Shown: in pieces, positions 1-7,404 of the stretch
Layout: each line of letters opens with the position of its first letter
How positions within the stretch are numbered: the stretch's first letter is position 1
Assembly: GCF_040448305.1 (NCBI RefSeq)
Contig: NZ_CP148752.1
Coordinates: 5,123,501 to 5,187,500, forward strand
Direction: 5' to 3'
Length of the DNA: 64,000 nucleotides
Source of the DNA: Pseudomonas fluorescens
Lineage (GTDB): Bacteria > Pseudomonadota > Gammaproteobacteria > Pseudomonadales > Pseudomonadaceae
The notes under the pieces: model-generated
What the model was told of the DNA's origin: nothing
Seen by the model: only the letters and a program-made list of their open reading frames with translations
Databases searched by the model: none
Made by a program: the position numbers and the translations under genes

Positions 1-281
1 CGGATGTTATCACAAGAGCCGCCACGCACCTATCCCCCAGATGCGCATGGAGAGTAGTTAGTTGACCGGTGACAGGCTTGAAGGGGACGAGAGAGGCTTA
101 GAGCCGTTTTGAAAGGGGAATTCAGGGCAGGATCTGGCTGATTCGTGGGCTTTGAGGGCCTCTTCGCGAGCTGGCTCGCTCCCACAGTGGTTCTTTATTG
201 TGCCGACAATTGCGGTCACACCTCGATCAACTGTGGGAGCGAGCCTGCTCGCGATGGCGATTCCTCAGACGCCAGCGATGA
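1..281. other. Non-coding left edge, probable gyrA leader side
   Basis: I see no convincing coding region here. The right half (163-255) is a REP pair. In P. aeruginosa the gene beyond mtnA is gyrA, transcribed away from this window, so bases 1-150 could hold its promoter and leader on the minus strand. That rests on remembered synteny; no gyrA coding sequence is visible. Confidence 0.4.
163..255. repeat. Paired REP palindromes downstream of mtnA
   Basis: Two inverted copies of the P. fluorescens-type REP core (TTCGCGAGCTGGCTCGCTCCCACAG at 163-187 and its reverse-complement form at 231-255) face each other across about 43 bases. Such a pair can fold into a long hairpin at the 3' end of the leftward mtnA transcript. 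Confidence 0.9.
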
Positions 282-1358
282 TCAATGCAGACGCTTACGG
301 CACATCAACTGCGCCATTTTCGCCGTATCCGGGCGTTCGACGATGCCTTTTTCGGTGACGATCGCATCGATCAGGTCCGCCGGCGTCACGTCGAATACCG
401 GGTTAAAGGCATGGACATCAGCGCCGACTCGCTTGCCACCGACCTCCAGCAACTCGCGACCATCACGTTCTTCAATTGGAATGTCATCGCCACTGGCCAG
501 ATTCATGTCGATGGTCGAACTCGGTGCCACCACCATGAAGCGCACGCCGTGGTGCATGGCGTTGACGGCCAGTTGATAGGTGCCGATCTTGTTGGCCACG
601 TCGCCATTGGCGGTGATCCGGTCAGCGCCGACGATGACCCAGGTAGGGCCTTTGGTCTTCATGATATGGGCTGCGGCGGAATCGACATTGAGGGTCACGG
701 GAATGCCTTCATTGGCCAGTTCCCACGCGGTCAGCCGCGACCCCTGCAGCCATGGGCGGGTTTCGTCGACATAGACCTGCTCGACCATACCCTCGATGAA
801 AGCCCCACGAATCACCCCCAGCGCGGTACCAAAGCCGCCCGTGGCCAGCGCGCCGGTATTGCAGTGGGTGAGGATCGCCTGAGCGTTGCCCTGATGCTTG
901 CGGATCAGATCGACACCCAGTTGCGCCATGGTCAGATTGGCTTCGCGATCACTTTCGTGAATGGCGATGGCCTCGGCCTCCAGCACCTCCAGCGGATCGG
1001 CATTGTCCTTCAGGCGATCAAGCCGGTCGTGCATGCGGCCCAGCGCCCAGAACAGGTTGACCGCAGTAGGACGGGAATCGGCCAACAGCATGAAATCCTC
1101 TTCCAGTGCAGCGTACCAGTCACCACCTTCGGCAATCCGGGCGCGGGCCGCCAGTACGATGCCATAGGCTGCACTAATGCCGATGGCCGGCGCGCCACGC
1201 ACCACCATCGAGCGAATGGCCTCGGCCACGCCAGCGGCGCTGGTGTAGGCAATCCAGGTTTCCTCGAACGGCAAAATACGCTGATCCAGCAGATGGAGAG
1301 CGCCATCACGCCAATCGATGGCCTTTACCTTTTCCGCAGCCAACAGTCGATCGCGCAT
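282..1358 (-). CDS. mtnA: Methylthioribose-1-phosphate isomerase MtnA
   Basis: This cytosolic enzyme converts 5-methylthioribose-1-phosphate to methylthioribulose-1-phosphate in methionine salvage. The 358-residue protein has the normal family length. It shows the RGAPAIG segment (54-60), the catalytic cysteine in THCNTGALATGG (Cys166) and the catalytic aspartate in VGADRI (Asp246), and related eIF2B-like folds share this core. It is divergent from mtaD, about 108 bases apart, so the two can share a control region. In Pseudomonas the substrate comes from MTA deaminase followed by methylthioinosine phosphorylase; the latter is not in this window. Confidence 0.96.
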   Translation of the reverse strand: MRDRLLAAEKVKAIDWRDGALHLLDQRILPFEETWIAYTSAAGVAEAIRSMVVRGAPAIGISAAYGIVLAARARIAEGGDWYAALEEDFMLLADSRPTAVNLFWALGRMHDRLDRLKDNADPLEVLEAEAIAIHESDREANLTMAQLGVDLIRKHQGNAQAILTHCNTGALATGGFGTALGVIRGAFIEGMVEQVYVDETRPWLQGSRLTAWELANEGIPVTLNVDSAAAHIMKTKGPTWVIVGADRITANGDVANKIGTYQLAVNAMHHGVRFMVVAPSSTIDMNLASGDDIPIEERDGRELLEVGGKRVGADVHAFNPVFDVTPADLIDAIVTEKGIVERPDTAKMAQLMCRKRLH

Positions 1359-1466
1359 CCCTCACCCCGCACTCATGAACAAAAGCCGCCGATTATAGCG
1401 ATCCCCCCGCGAAGACGCTCGGGTATACTTCGCCATCCTATACAAAAGCACTGGAACCGACCCTCG

Positions 1467-2801
1467 ATGCCGAACACTGCCGCTGCGCTCGACCTGTTAT
1501 TGCTGCCGACCTGGCTGGTACCCGTCGAACCTGCTGGTGTTGTCCTCAAGGAACATGGCGTGGGCATCCGTGATGGACGCATCGTGTTTATCGGCCCACG
1601 TTCCGCCGCGCTGAAGCTTAACGCAACCGAAACCCGCGAATTGCCCGACATGCTGCTCAGCCCCGGCCTGATCAATGCCCACGGGCACGCGGCGATGACG
1701 CTGTTCCGTGGCCTGGCCGATGACCTGCCATTGATGACCTGGCTGGAAAACCACATCTGGCCCGCCGAAGCCAAGTGGGTCGACGAGGACTTCGTGCGCG
1801 ACGGCACGGATCTGGCCATCGCCGAGCAAATCAAAGGCGGCATCACCTGTTTCTCTGACATGTACTTCTTCCCGAAGGTTGCCAGTGAGCGCGTGCACAA
1901 CAGCGGCATTCGTGCGCAGATCGCGATTCCGATCCTCGATTTCCCTATTCCGGGTGCCGCTACAGCGGACGAAGCCATTCGTCAGGGCGTTGAACTGTTT
2001 GGCGATCTCAAGCACCACGAGCGCATCAAAATCACCTTCGGCCCCCATGCACCCTACACCGTGGGCGATGATAACCTGGAAAAAATCCGGGTAATTGCCG
2101 AAGAACTGGACGCCTCGATCCACATGCACGTACATGAAACGGCGTTTGAAGTGCAGCAATCGGTCGAGCAGCGCGGTGAACGCCCGCTGGCCCGACTGGC
2201 GCGCCTAGGCTTGCTCGGGCCACGCTTCCAGGCGGTTCACATGACCCAGGTCAGCGAAGAAGACCTGGCGCTACTGGTAGAAAGCAACAGCAATGTGATT
2301 CATTGCCCCGAGTCGAACCTCAAGCTGGCCAGCGGGTTCTGCCCGGTCGAGCGTTTGTGGCAGGCCGGGGTCAATGTTGCGGTCGGCACCGACGGCGCGG
2401 CCAGCAACAATGACCTGGACCTGCTCGGCGAAACCCGCACCGCGGCTCTGCTGGCCAAGGCTGTCGCCGGCTCGGCCACCGCACTGGATGCCCATCGTGC
2501 CTTGCGCATGGCCACCCTCAATGGCGCCCGGGCACTGGGTATCGAGGCCGAAGTCGGCTCGCTGGAAATCGGCAAAGCGGCGGACATGGTGGCTTTCGAT
2601 CTCTCGGGCCTGGCTCAGCAGCCGGTCTACGACCCGGTTTCGCAGCTTATATACGCTACCGGCCGGGACTGCGTGAAACACCTTTGGGTTGCCGGCAAGC
2701 AGTTGCTCGACGACCGTCGCCTGACACGCCTGGATGAACAACAGCTTGGCACTGTCGCAAAGGCCTGGGGCCAGCGCATCAGTGGCCGCACCGAATCGTA
2801 A
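1467..2801 (+). CDS. mtaD: 5'-methylthioadenosine / S-adenosylhomocysteine deaminase (TRZ/ATZ family)
   Basis: This amidohydrolase deaminates methylthioadenosine to methylthioinosine, and possibly also S-adenosylhomocysteine. The frame is open far upstream, but the ATG at 1467 gives MPNTAAALDL and a normal 444-residue protein, while the upstream part lies antisense to mtnA. Metal ligands of the superfamily are visible: HGH (His72, His74), HMHVHET near 213, HCPESN near 276 and GTDGAASNND near 308. It is divergent from mtnA and followed after 58 bases by ubiG. The P. aeruginosa homologue is a characterised MTA deaminase, so I prefer that role to a general TRZ/ATZ label. Confidence 0.92.
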   Translation: MPNTAAALDLLLLPTWLVPVEPAGVVLKEHGVGIRDGRIVFIGPRSAALKLNATETRELPDMLLSPGLINAHGHAAMTLFRGLADDLPLMTWLENHIWPAEAKWVDEDFVRDGTDLAIAEQIKGGITCFSDMYFFPKVASERVHNSGIRAQIAIPILDFPIPGAATADEAIRQGVELFGDLKHHERIKITFGPHAPYTVGDDNLEKIRVIAEELDASIHMHVHETAFEVQQSVEQRGERPLARLARLGLLGPRFQAVHMTQVSEEDLALLVESNSNVIHCPESNLKLASGFCPVERLWQAGVNVAVGTDGAASNNDLDLLGETRTAALLAKAVAGSATALDAHRALRMATLNGARALGIEAEVGSLEIGKAADMVAFDLSGLAQQPVYDPVSQLIYATGRDCVKHLWVAGKQLLDDRRLTRLDEQQLGTVAKAWGQRISGRTES

Positions 2802-2859
2802 GCACCCTGGAGCACAATCCGGGGCAACAGGATTTTTCAAGTTTTAGAGGACTTAAACC

Positions 2860-3558
2860 ATGAGCAACGTCGACTACGCCGAAATCGCCAAATTCGAGGC
2901 CCTGGCCCATCGCTGGTGGGACCGCGAAAGCGAATTCAAACCGCTGCACGACATCAACCCGCTGCGAGTCAACTGGATTGACGAGCGCGTCAATCTGGCC
3001 GGCAAGAAGGTCCTCGACATCGGTTGCGGCGGCGGCATCCTCAGCGAAGCCATGGCTCAGCGCGGCGCGACCGTGATGGGTATCGACATGGGCGAAGCGC
3101 CGTTGGCGGTTGCCCAACTGCATCAGCTGGAGTCGGGCGTGAGCGTCGAGTACCGGCAGATCACCGCCGAAGCCCTGGCCGAGGAAATGCCCGAGCAGTT
3201 CGACGTGGTCACCTGCCTGGAAATGCTTGAGCACGTGCCGGACCCGTCGTCGGTCATCCGTGCCTGCTTCCGTATGGTCAAGCCCGGCGGCCAGGTGTTC
3301 TTCTCGACCATCAACCGCAATCCGAAGGCGTACCTGTTCGCCATCGTCGGCGCCGAATACATCATGAAGCTGCTGCCGCGCGGCACCCACGACTTCAAGA
3401 AATTCATCCGCCCTTCCGAACTCGGCGCCTGGAGCCGCATGGCCGGCCTGACCGTCAAGGACATCATCGGCCTGACCTACAACCCGCTGACCAAGCACTA
3501 CAAACTGGCCTCCGACGTGGACGTCAACTACATGATCCAGACCCTGCGCGAGGAGTAA
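2860..3558 (+). CDS. ubiG: Ubiquinone biosynthesis O-methyltransferase UbiG
   Basis: UbiG performs both O-methylations of the ubiquinone ring with S-adenosylmethionine. The 232-residue protein carries methyltransferase motif I as VLDIGCGGG (51-59), an acidic motif after strand 2 (GIDMGEAPL) and the family segment FSTINRNPKAYL. The length matches E. coli UbiG. The ATG follows an AGAGGAC ribosome-binding site. Its stop lies 4 bases before mupP, so the two are probably co-translated and co-transcribed. Confidence 0.97.
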   Translation: MSNVDYAEIAKFEALAHRWWDRESEFKPLHDINPLRVNWIDERVNLAGKKVLDIGCGGGILSEAMAQRGATVMGIDMGEAPLAVAQLHQLESGVSVEYRQITAEALAEEMPEQFDVVTCLEMLEHVPDPSSVIRACFRMVKPGGQVFFSTINRNPKAYLFAIVGAEYIMKLLPRGTHDFKKFIRPSELGAWSRMAGLTVKDIIGLTYNPLTKHYKLASDVDVNYMIQTLREE

Positions 3559-3562
3559 GCCG

Positions 3563-4234
3563 ATGCCAATCAGAGCAGTTCTTTTCGACATGGACGGCAC
3601 CCTGCTCGACACCGCGCCGGACTTCATTGCGATCTGTCAGGCGATGCGTGCCGACCGTGGCTTGCCACCGATGAACGACAAGCACATCCGCGACGAGATT
3701 TCCGGCGGCGCCAAGGCGATGGTCGCGGTGACCTTCGCCATGGACCCGGAATCGCCGGGGTTCGAGGAACTGCGCCTGGAATTCCTGGAGCGCTACCTCG
3801 TGGGTTGTGCAGTCCACAGCAAACTGTTCGACGGCATGGGCGAACTGCTGGCGGACATCGAGAAGGCCAACCTGGTCTGGGGCGTGGTCACCAACAAGCC
3901 GCTGCGCTTCGCCGAGCCGATCATGCAACAGCTGGGGCTGGCTGAACGCTCGGCGCTGCTGATCTGCCCGGATCATGTAAAAAACAGCAAACCGGACCCG
4001 GAACCGCTGATCCTCGCCTGCAAGATGCTCGACCTGGATCCGGCCAGCGTGCTGTTCGTCGGCGATGACCTGCGCGACATCGAGTCAGGCCGCGATGCCG
4101 GCACCAAGACTGCTGCGGTGACCTTCGGCTATATCCACCCGGATGATAATCCGCGGCATTGGGGTGCGGATGTGGTGGTCGATCATCCGCTGGAGTTGCG
4201 CAAGGTGCTTGATAGCGCGCTTTGCAGCTGCTGA
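3563..4234 (+). CDS. mupP: N-acetylmuramic acid 6-phosphate phosphatase MupP (HAD family)
   Basis: This HAD phosphatase removes the 6-phosphate of MurNAc-6-P in the Pseudomonas cell-wall recycling route that also uses AmgK and MurU. Motif I is FDMDGTLLDT (nucleophile Asp9, general acid Asp11). Motif II TNKP is near 112, motif III lysine lies in KNSKPDPEP, and motif IV is GDDLRDIESG. The general family was long called phosphoglycolate phosphatase, but the conserved position next to ubiG in Pseudomonas is that of MupP. Spacing to ubiG is 4 bases. A REP pair follows the stop. Confidence 0.9.
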   Translation: MPIRAVLFDMDGTLLDTAPDFIAICQAMRADRGLPPMNDKHIRDEISGGAKAMVAVTFAMDPESPGFEELRLEFLERYLVGCAVHSKLFDGMGELLADIEKANLVWGVVTNKPLRFAEPIMQQLGLAERSALLICPDHVKNSKPDPEPLILACKMLDLDPASVLFVGDDLRDIESGRDAGTKTAAVTFGYIHPDDNPRHWGADVVVDHPLELRKVLDSALCSC

Positions 4235-4250
4235 GTCGAATCGCTTTTTT

Positions 4251-4348
4251 GTAGGAGCGAGCTTGCTCGCGAATAACCTGAGAACGCCGCTGGGTGTCAG
4301 GCTTTACGCGTAATCGTTGACGACCATCGCGAGCAAGCTCGCTCCTAC
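4251..4348. repeat. Paired REP palindromes between mupP and yciK
   Basis: Inverted REP cores (GTAGGAGCGAGCTTGCTCGCGA at 4251-4272 and the opposite orientation at 4326-4348) are separated by about 53 bases. The variant is the GTAGGAGC / GCTTGC form. It lies inside a same-strand gene run and may stabilise or attenuate mupP mRNA. Confidence 0.9.
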
Positions 4349-4383
4349 AAGGGCCGCTGTCTTCTGATTTGTTGAGGTTTTTT

Positions 4384-5124
4384 ATGTTTGATTATTCCGC
4401 CCGCCCCGAACTGCTCAAGGATCGGGTCATTCTGGTCACCGGCGCAGGACGCGGCATCGGCGCCGCAGCGGCAAAAACCTACGCGGCCCACGGCGCAACC
4501 GTGCTGTTGCTGGGCAAGACCGAAGCCAACCTGACCCAGGTCTACGACGAAATCGAAGCCGCCGGCCATCCACAACCGGCGGTGATCCCGTTCAACCTCG
4601 AAACCGCCCTGCCCCATCAATACGATGAGCTGGCGGCGATGATCGAAAGCGAATTCGGGCATCTCGACGGCCTGCTGCACAATGCTTCGATCATCGGCCC
4701 GCGCACGCCGATCGAGCAGCTTTCCGGCGAAAACTTCATGCGGGTCATGCAAGTCAACGTCAACGCCATGTTCATGCTCACCAGCACACTGCTGCCGCTG
4801 CTCAAGCTGTCGCAGGATGCCTCGGTGGTGTTCACCTCCAGCAGCGTCGGCCGCAAGGGACGTGCGTACTGGGGCGCTTACGGTGTCTCCAAATTCGCCA
4901 CTGAAGGCCTGATGCAAACCCTGGCTGACGAAGTCGATACCGTGGCCCCGGTACGCTCCAACAGCATCAACCCGGGCGCTACCCGCACCAGCATGCGCGC
5001 CCAGGCTTACCCGGGCGAAAATCCGCTGAACAACCCGACGCCCGAGGAGATCATGCCGGTCTACCTCTATCTGATGGGCCCGGACAGCACTGGTATCAAT
5101 GGCCAGGCGTTCAACGCCCAGTAA
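4384..5124 (+). CDS. yciK: YciK-type short-chain dehydrogenase/reductase
   Basis: This is a 246-residue SDR, a cytosolic NAD(P)-dependent oxidoreductase of unproven substrate. The cofactor motif TGAGRGIGAA is near residue 18. The usual NNAG is replaced by HNAS, as is typical of the YciK subfamily, and the catalytic pair is YGVSK. The ATG at 4384 is preferred because it begins MFDYSARPELL, the standard YciK N-terminus. It follows mupP across a REP pair, the same order as in P. aeruginosa (ubiG, mupP, yciK). Confidence 0.9.
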   Translation: MFDYSARPELLKDRVILVTGAGRGIGAAAAKTYAAHGATVLLLGKTEANLTQVYDEIEAAGHPQPAVIPFNLETALPHQYDELAAMIESEFGHLDGLLHNASIIGPRTPIEQLSGENFMRVMQVNVNAMFMLTSTLLPLLKLSQDASVVFTSSSVGRKGRAYWGAYGVSKFATEGLMQTLADEVDTVAPVRSNSINPGATRTSMRAQAYPGENPLNNPTPEEIMPVYLYLMGPDSTGINGQAFNAQ

Positions 5125-5144
5125 CGACCGCACGTCGCTTTTTG

Positions 5145-5172
5145 GTGCCGCGCCAGCTTCCTGTCGCGGCAC
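5145..5172. repeat. 8-bp inverted repeat after yciK
   Basis: GTGCCGCG and CGCGGCAC flank 12 bases just after the yciK stop. There is no T-run, so it is a hairpin or degenerate REP rather than a clear intrinsic terminator. Confidence 0.45.
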
Positions 5173-5502
5173 TCGAAGGCTCCCGGACTCGAGCCAGGCA
5201 TCTGTCAAACAAACGTCACACTCTGCACTACACAGGTAGCGAACGAACATCAACCGCTTGATTTAAAACAGATTTTATTCGGATGAACCGAATGGCACGA
5301 CTTTCGCTCTAAGTTTGCTCAGACACGCAACGTGAAAGCAGACGGGGGGTGAAGCTTGAGTGCTGAGATTACTCATCTTCTACAAAGCGGATTAAACTTG
5401 TACGAAATGTCCTACGGGACTGACGGACCAGTACGACGCGCAGCCCTAAGCCGCTCTCACCCTGCTTGTAAGACAGCCTTACTGCTTAGGGGCGCACGCC
5501 TT

Positions 5503-6429
5503 ATGAAACCACCTTCCCAGACCAACGCAATTGACTTCGATAGCGCCAAATTGCAGCGCCTGGGCTTTGGTCAGCAGCCGCCTCTTCTGGAAAGGCCTGT
5601 CAGTCTTGCGCAATTGCGCCAGCAACTGAGCCTGCAGTTGCAAACCAGTCTGGAGCCGCAACGCATTCTTGGGACTTTCTATCGCGAAATTCAGCGATTG
5701 GTGCCATTGGACGCCTTGTGCTACCTGCACAAGAGCAGTGACCTGCGCCTGGAGTTCGGTCAACGCGGCCACCATTCCATCAGTTACAGCCTCAGCCACG
5801 AAGGCGAACACCTGGGTGAGCTGACTTTCCGTCGCAATCAGCGTTTCAGCGAACAGGAACAGGGCAATCTCGAATCACTGCTGGCCGCGCTGCTTTTCCC
5901 GATGCGCAACGCGCTGCTTTACCGTACCGCCACCCAAAGCGCACTGCGCGACCCGCTGACGGGCACCGGCAACCGCATCGCCATGGACCAGACGCTGCAA
6001 AGGGAAATCGAGCTGTCCCGGCGCCATCTGCAACCGTTGTCGGTGCTGATGCTGGACATCGATCATTTCAAGCAAGTCAATGACACCCATGGTCACAGCA
6101 CTGGCGATGACGTACTCAAGGCGGTCGCCGCCACGATCAAAAACCAGCTGCGCAACGTGGACATGGTGTTTCGCTATGGCGGTGAAGAGTTCCTGATCCT
6201 GCTGTCCAATACCAGCCGCGAGGCCGCGGCCATGGTCGGTGAGCGGCTGCGGTTTGCAGCGCAGTCTGAAGAGTACCTGGCCGATGGTCATACGATCGTG
6301 CTGACGGTCAGCCTCGGCTGTTCGACCCTGTTGCCCGGCGAGTCTACCGAAAGCCTGTTGCGACGGGCAGACAGCGCGTTGTATGTGGCCAAGCGCGAAG
6401 GTCGTAACCGGCTGGAGATGGCGGGCTGA
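5503..6429 (+). CDS. Diguanylate cyclase with C-terminal GGDEF domain
   Basis: This protein should make c-di-GMP from two GTP. The 308-residue form has a GAF-like N-terminal region of about 130 residues without clear membrane spans, then a GGDEF domain with RYGGEEF at the active site and the RNVD inhibitory (I-site) motif five residues before it. Both are intact, so activity and product inhibition are expected. I chose ATG 5503 (MKPPSQTNAIDF) because it matches the length of the P. aeruginosa homologue. A TTG at 5356 preceded by GGGGGTGA would add 49 residues with poor family similarity. The sensed signal is unknown. Confidence 0.85.
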   Translation: MKPPSQTNAIDFDSAKLQRLGFGQQPPLLERPVSLAQLRQQLSLQLQTSLEPQRILGTFYREIQRLVPLDALCYLHKSSDLRLEFGQRGHHSISYSLSHEGEHLGELTFRRNQRFSEQEQGNLESLLAALLFPMRNALLYRTATQSALRDPLTGTGNRIAMDQTLQREIELSRRHLQPLSVLMLDIDHFKQVNDTHGHSTGDDVLKAVAATIKNQLRNVDMVFRYGGEEFLILLSNTSREAAAMVGERLRFAAQSEEYLADGHTIVLTVSLGCSTLLPGESTESLLRRADSALYVAKREGRNRLEMAG

Positions 6430-6453
6430 TTTTTCAGTCACCACACAAACCAA

Positions 6454-6543
6454 TGTGGGAGCGAGCCTGCTCGCGCATGGGATCTGACCGTCAACAATGA
6501 TGTTGACTGACAGTCCGCATTCGCAAGCAGGCTCGCTCCCACA
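6454..6543. repeat. Paired REP palindromes
   Basis: Inverted REP cores occupy 6454-6476 and 6521-6543, with an internal GTCAACA/TGTTGAC spacer hairpin. They lie between the convergent diguanylate cyclase and TenA-like genes and could help insulate them. Confidence 0.9.
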
Positions 6544-6566
6544 GTTTTTTTCAAGCAGCGATTGAA

Positions 6567-7361
6567 TCAGCCTTCAGCCAATGCCATCCGCTCACGCACG
6601 ACCGGTGCCCGCTCTGCGTGCTCCAATTGCATGCAACGTTCGAGAAACAGGTGCATGTAGTCGTAACTCTTGCAAACGGCCTGACGCAGCTCCACCTGCA
6701 GAGATTTGCTCGGGTTGGTGCCCGCCAATGTGCAGATGATCTCCAGGGCTTCCCATGGATGGGCATCGTCGTACTGGGCATGCATCTTCAGCCACTTCAT
6801 CGCCCGCTTGCGATCTTCCTCGGGGAACGAGGCGGCGTAGATACCGTTGGAACAAACCACCGCCGACCATTCCCCGGTCGCCCCTTCAATGGCGTAGTTG
6901 GTGGCGGCAATCGCAACGATCAGCGAATCGGCGGAACTGGTGTGCCAGCACCAATGGCTCAGGGCGTGAAGCTCGGGGGGGACCTGCTGGGCCTGCAGCT
7001 CTTCGAGGCTGACACCGTGCGCGCGACTCCAGTGCACCCAGTAATCGGCGTGGTTCAATTCGACGCGGATGTTGCGCATCAGCCAGCGACGGGCCATGTC
7101 TTCGCCGGGATGACGGGCAAAGCGGGTCTTGGTCAGGTTTTGTGCCATATACAACGCGAACTGTTCGACCACCGGCCAGCCACCGATCAGGTACTGGCGC
7201 ATGGTCTTCGCACTGAGCTTGTTGTCTCGCATGCGTTGGTACAGTTCGTGTTCGACAACCCGGCGCTTGCTCTCGCTGCAATCCTGGATCAGGCGCTGGG
7301 CCCATGCAGGGTAACTTGCAGCTTCCATGAGCGGTCCGGTTCGGATGAATGTGTCGATCAC
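6567..7361 (-). CDS. TenA/PqqC-like (haem-oxygenase-fold) iron-dependent redox protein
   Basis: The 264-residue all-helical protein belongs to the TenA/PqqC-like haem-oxygenase-fold superfamily. Recognisable segments are the conserved His/Glu helices VVEHELYQRMRDN, WPVVEQFALYM, RVELNHADYWVHW and YAIEGATGEWSA. These resemble families that bind iron or a small heterocycle, but substrate residues cannot be assigned by eye. The start is a GTG at 7361 with AAGGAG about 8 bases upstream. It lies 43 bases downstream of the rbdA-like gene on the same strand, as in P. aeruginosa. Thiamine salvage (true TenA) is less likely because no thiamine genes are nearby. Confidence 0.75.
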   Translation of the reverse strand: MIDTFIRTGPLMEAASYPAWAQRLIQDCSESKRRVVEHELYQRMRDNKLSAKTMRQYLIGGWPVVEQFALYMAQNLTKTRFARHPGEDMARRWLMRNIRVELNHADYWVHWSRAHGVSLEELQAQQVPPELHALSHWCWHTSSADSLIVAIAATNYAIEGATGEWSAVVCSNGIYAASFPEEDRKRAMKWLKMHAQYDDAHPWEALEIICTLAGTNPSKSLQVELRQAVCKSYDYMHLFLERCMQLEHAERAPVVRERMALAEG

Positions 7362-7404
7362 TGTCGAGCTCCTTTTGATTGTGATTGTGAGACCGGCAGG
7401 AATT

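Noticed and set aside
285..1466. N-terminal extension of mtaD to 838 residues
   Set aside because: The extension is antisense to mtnA; the family starts at the ATG at 1467.
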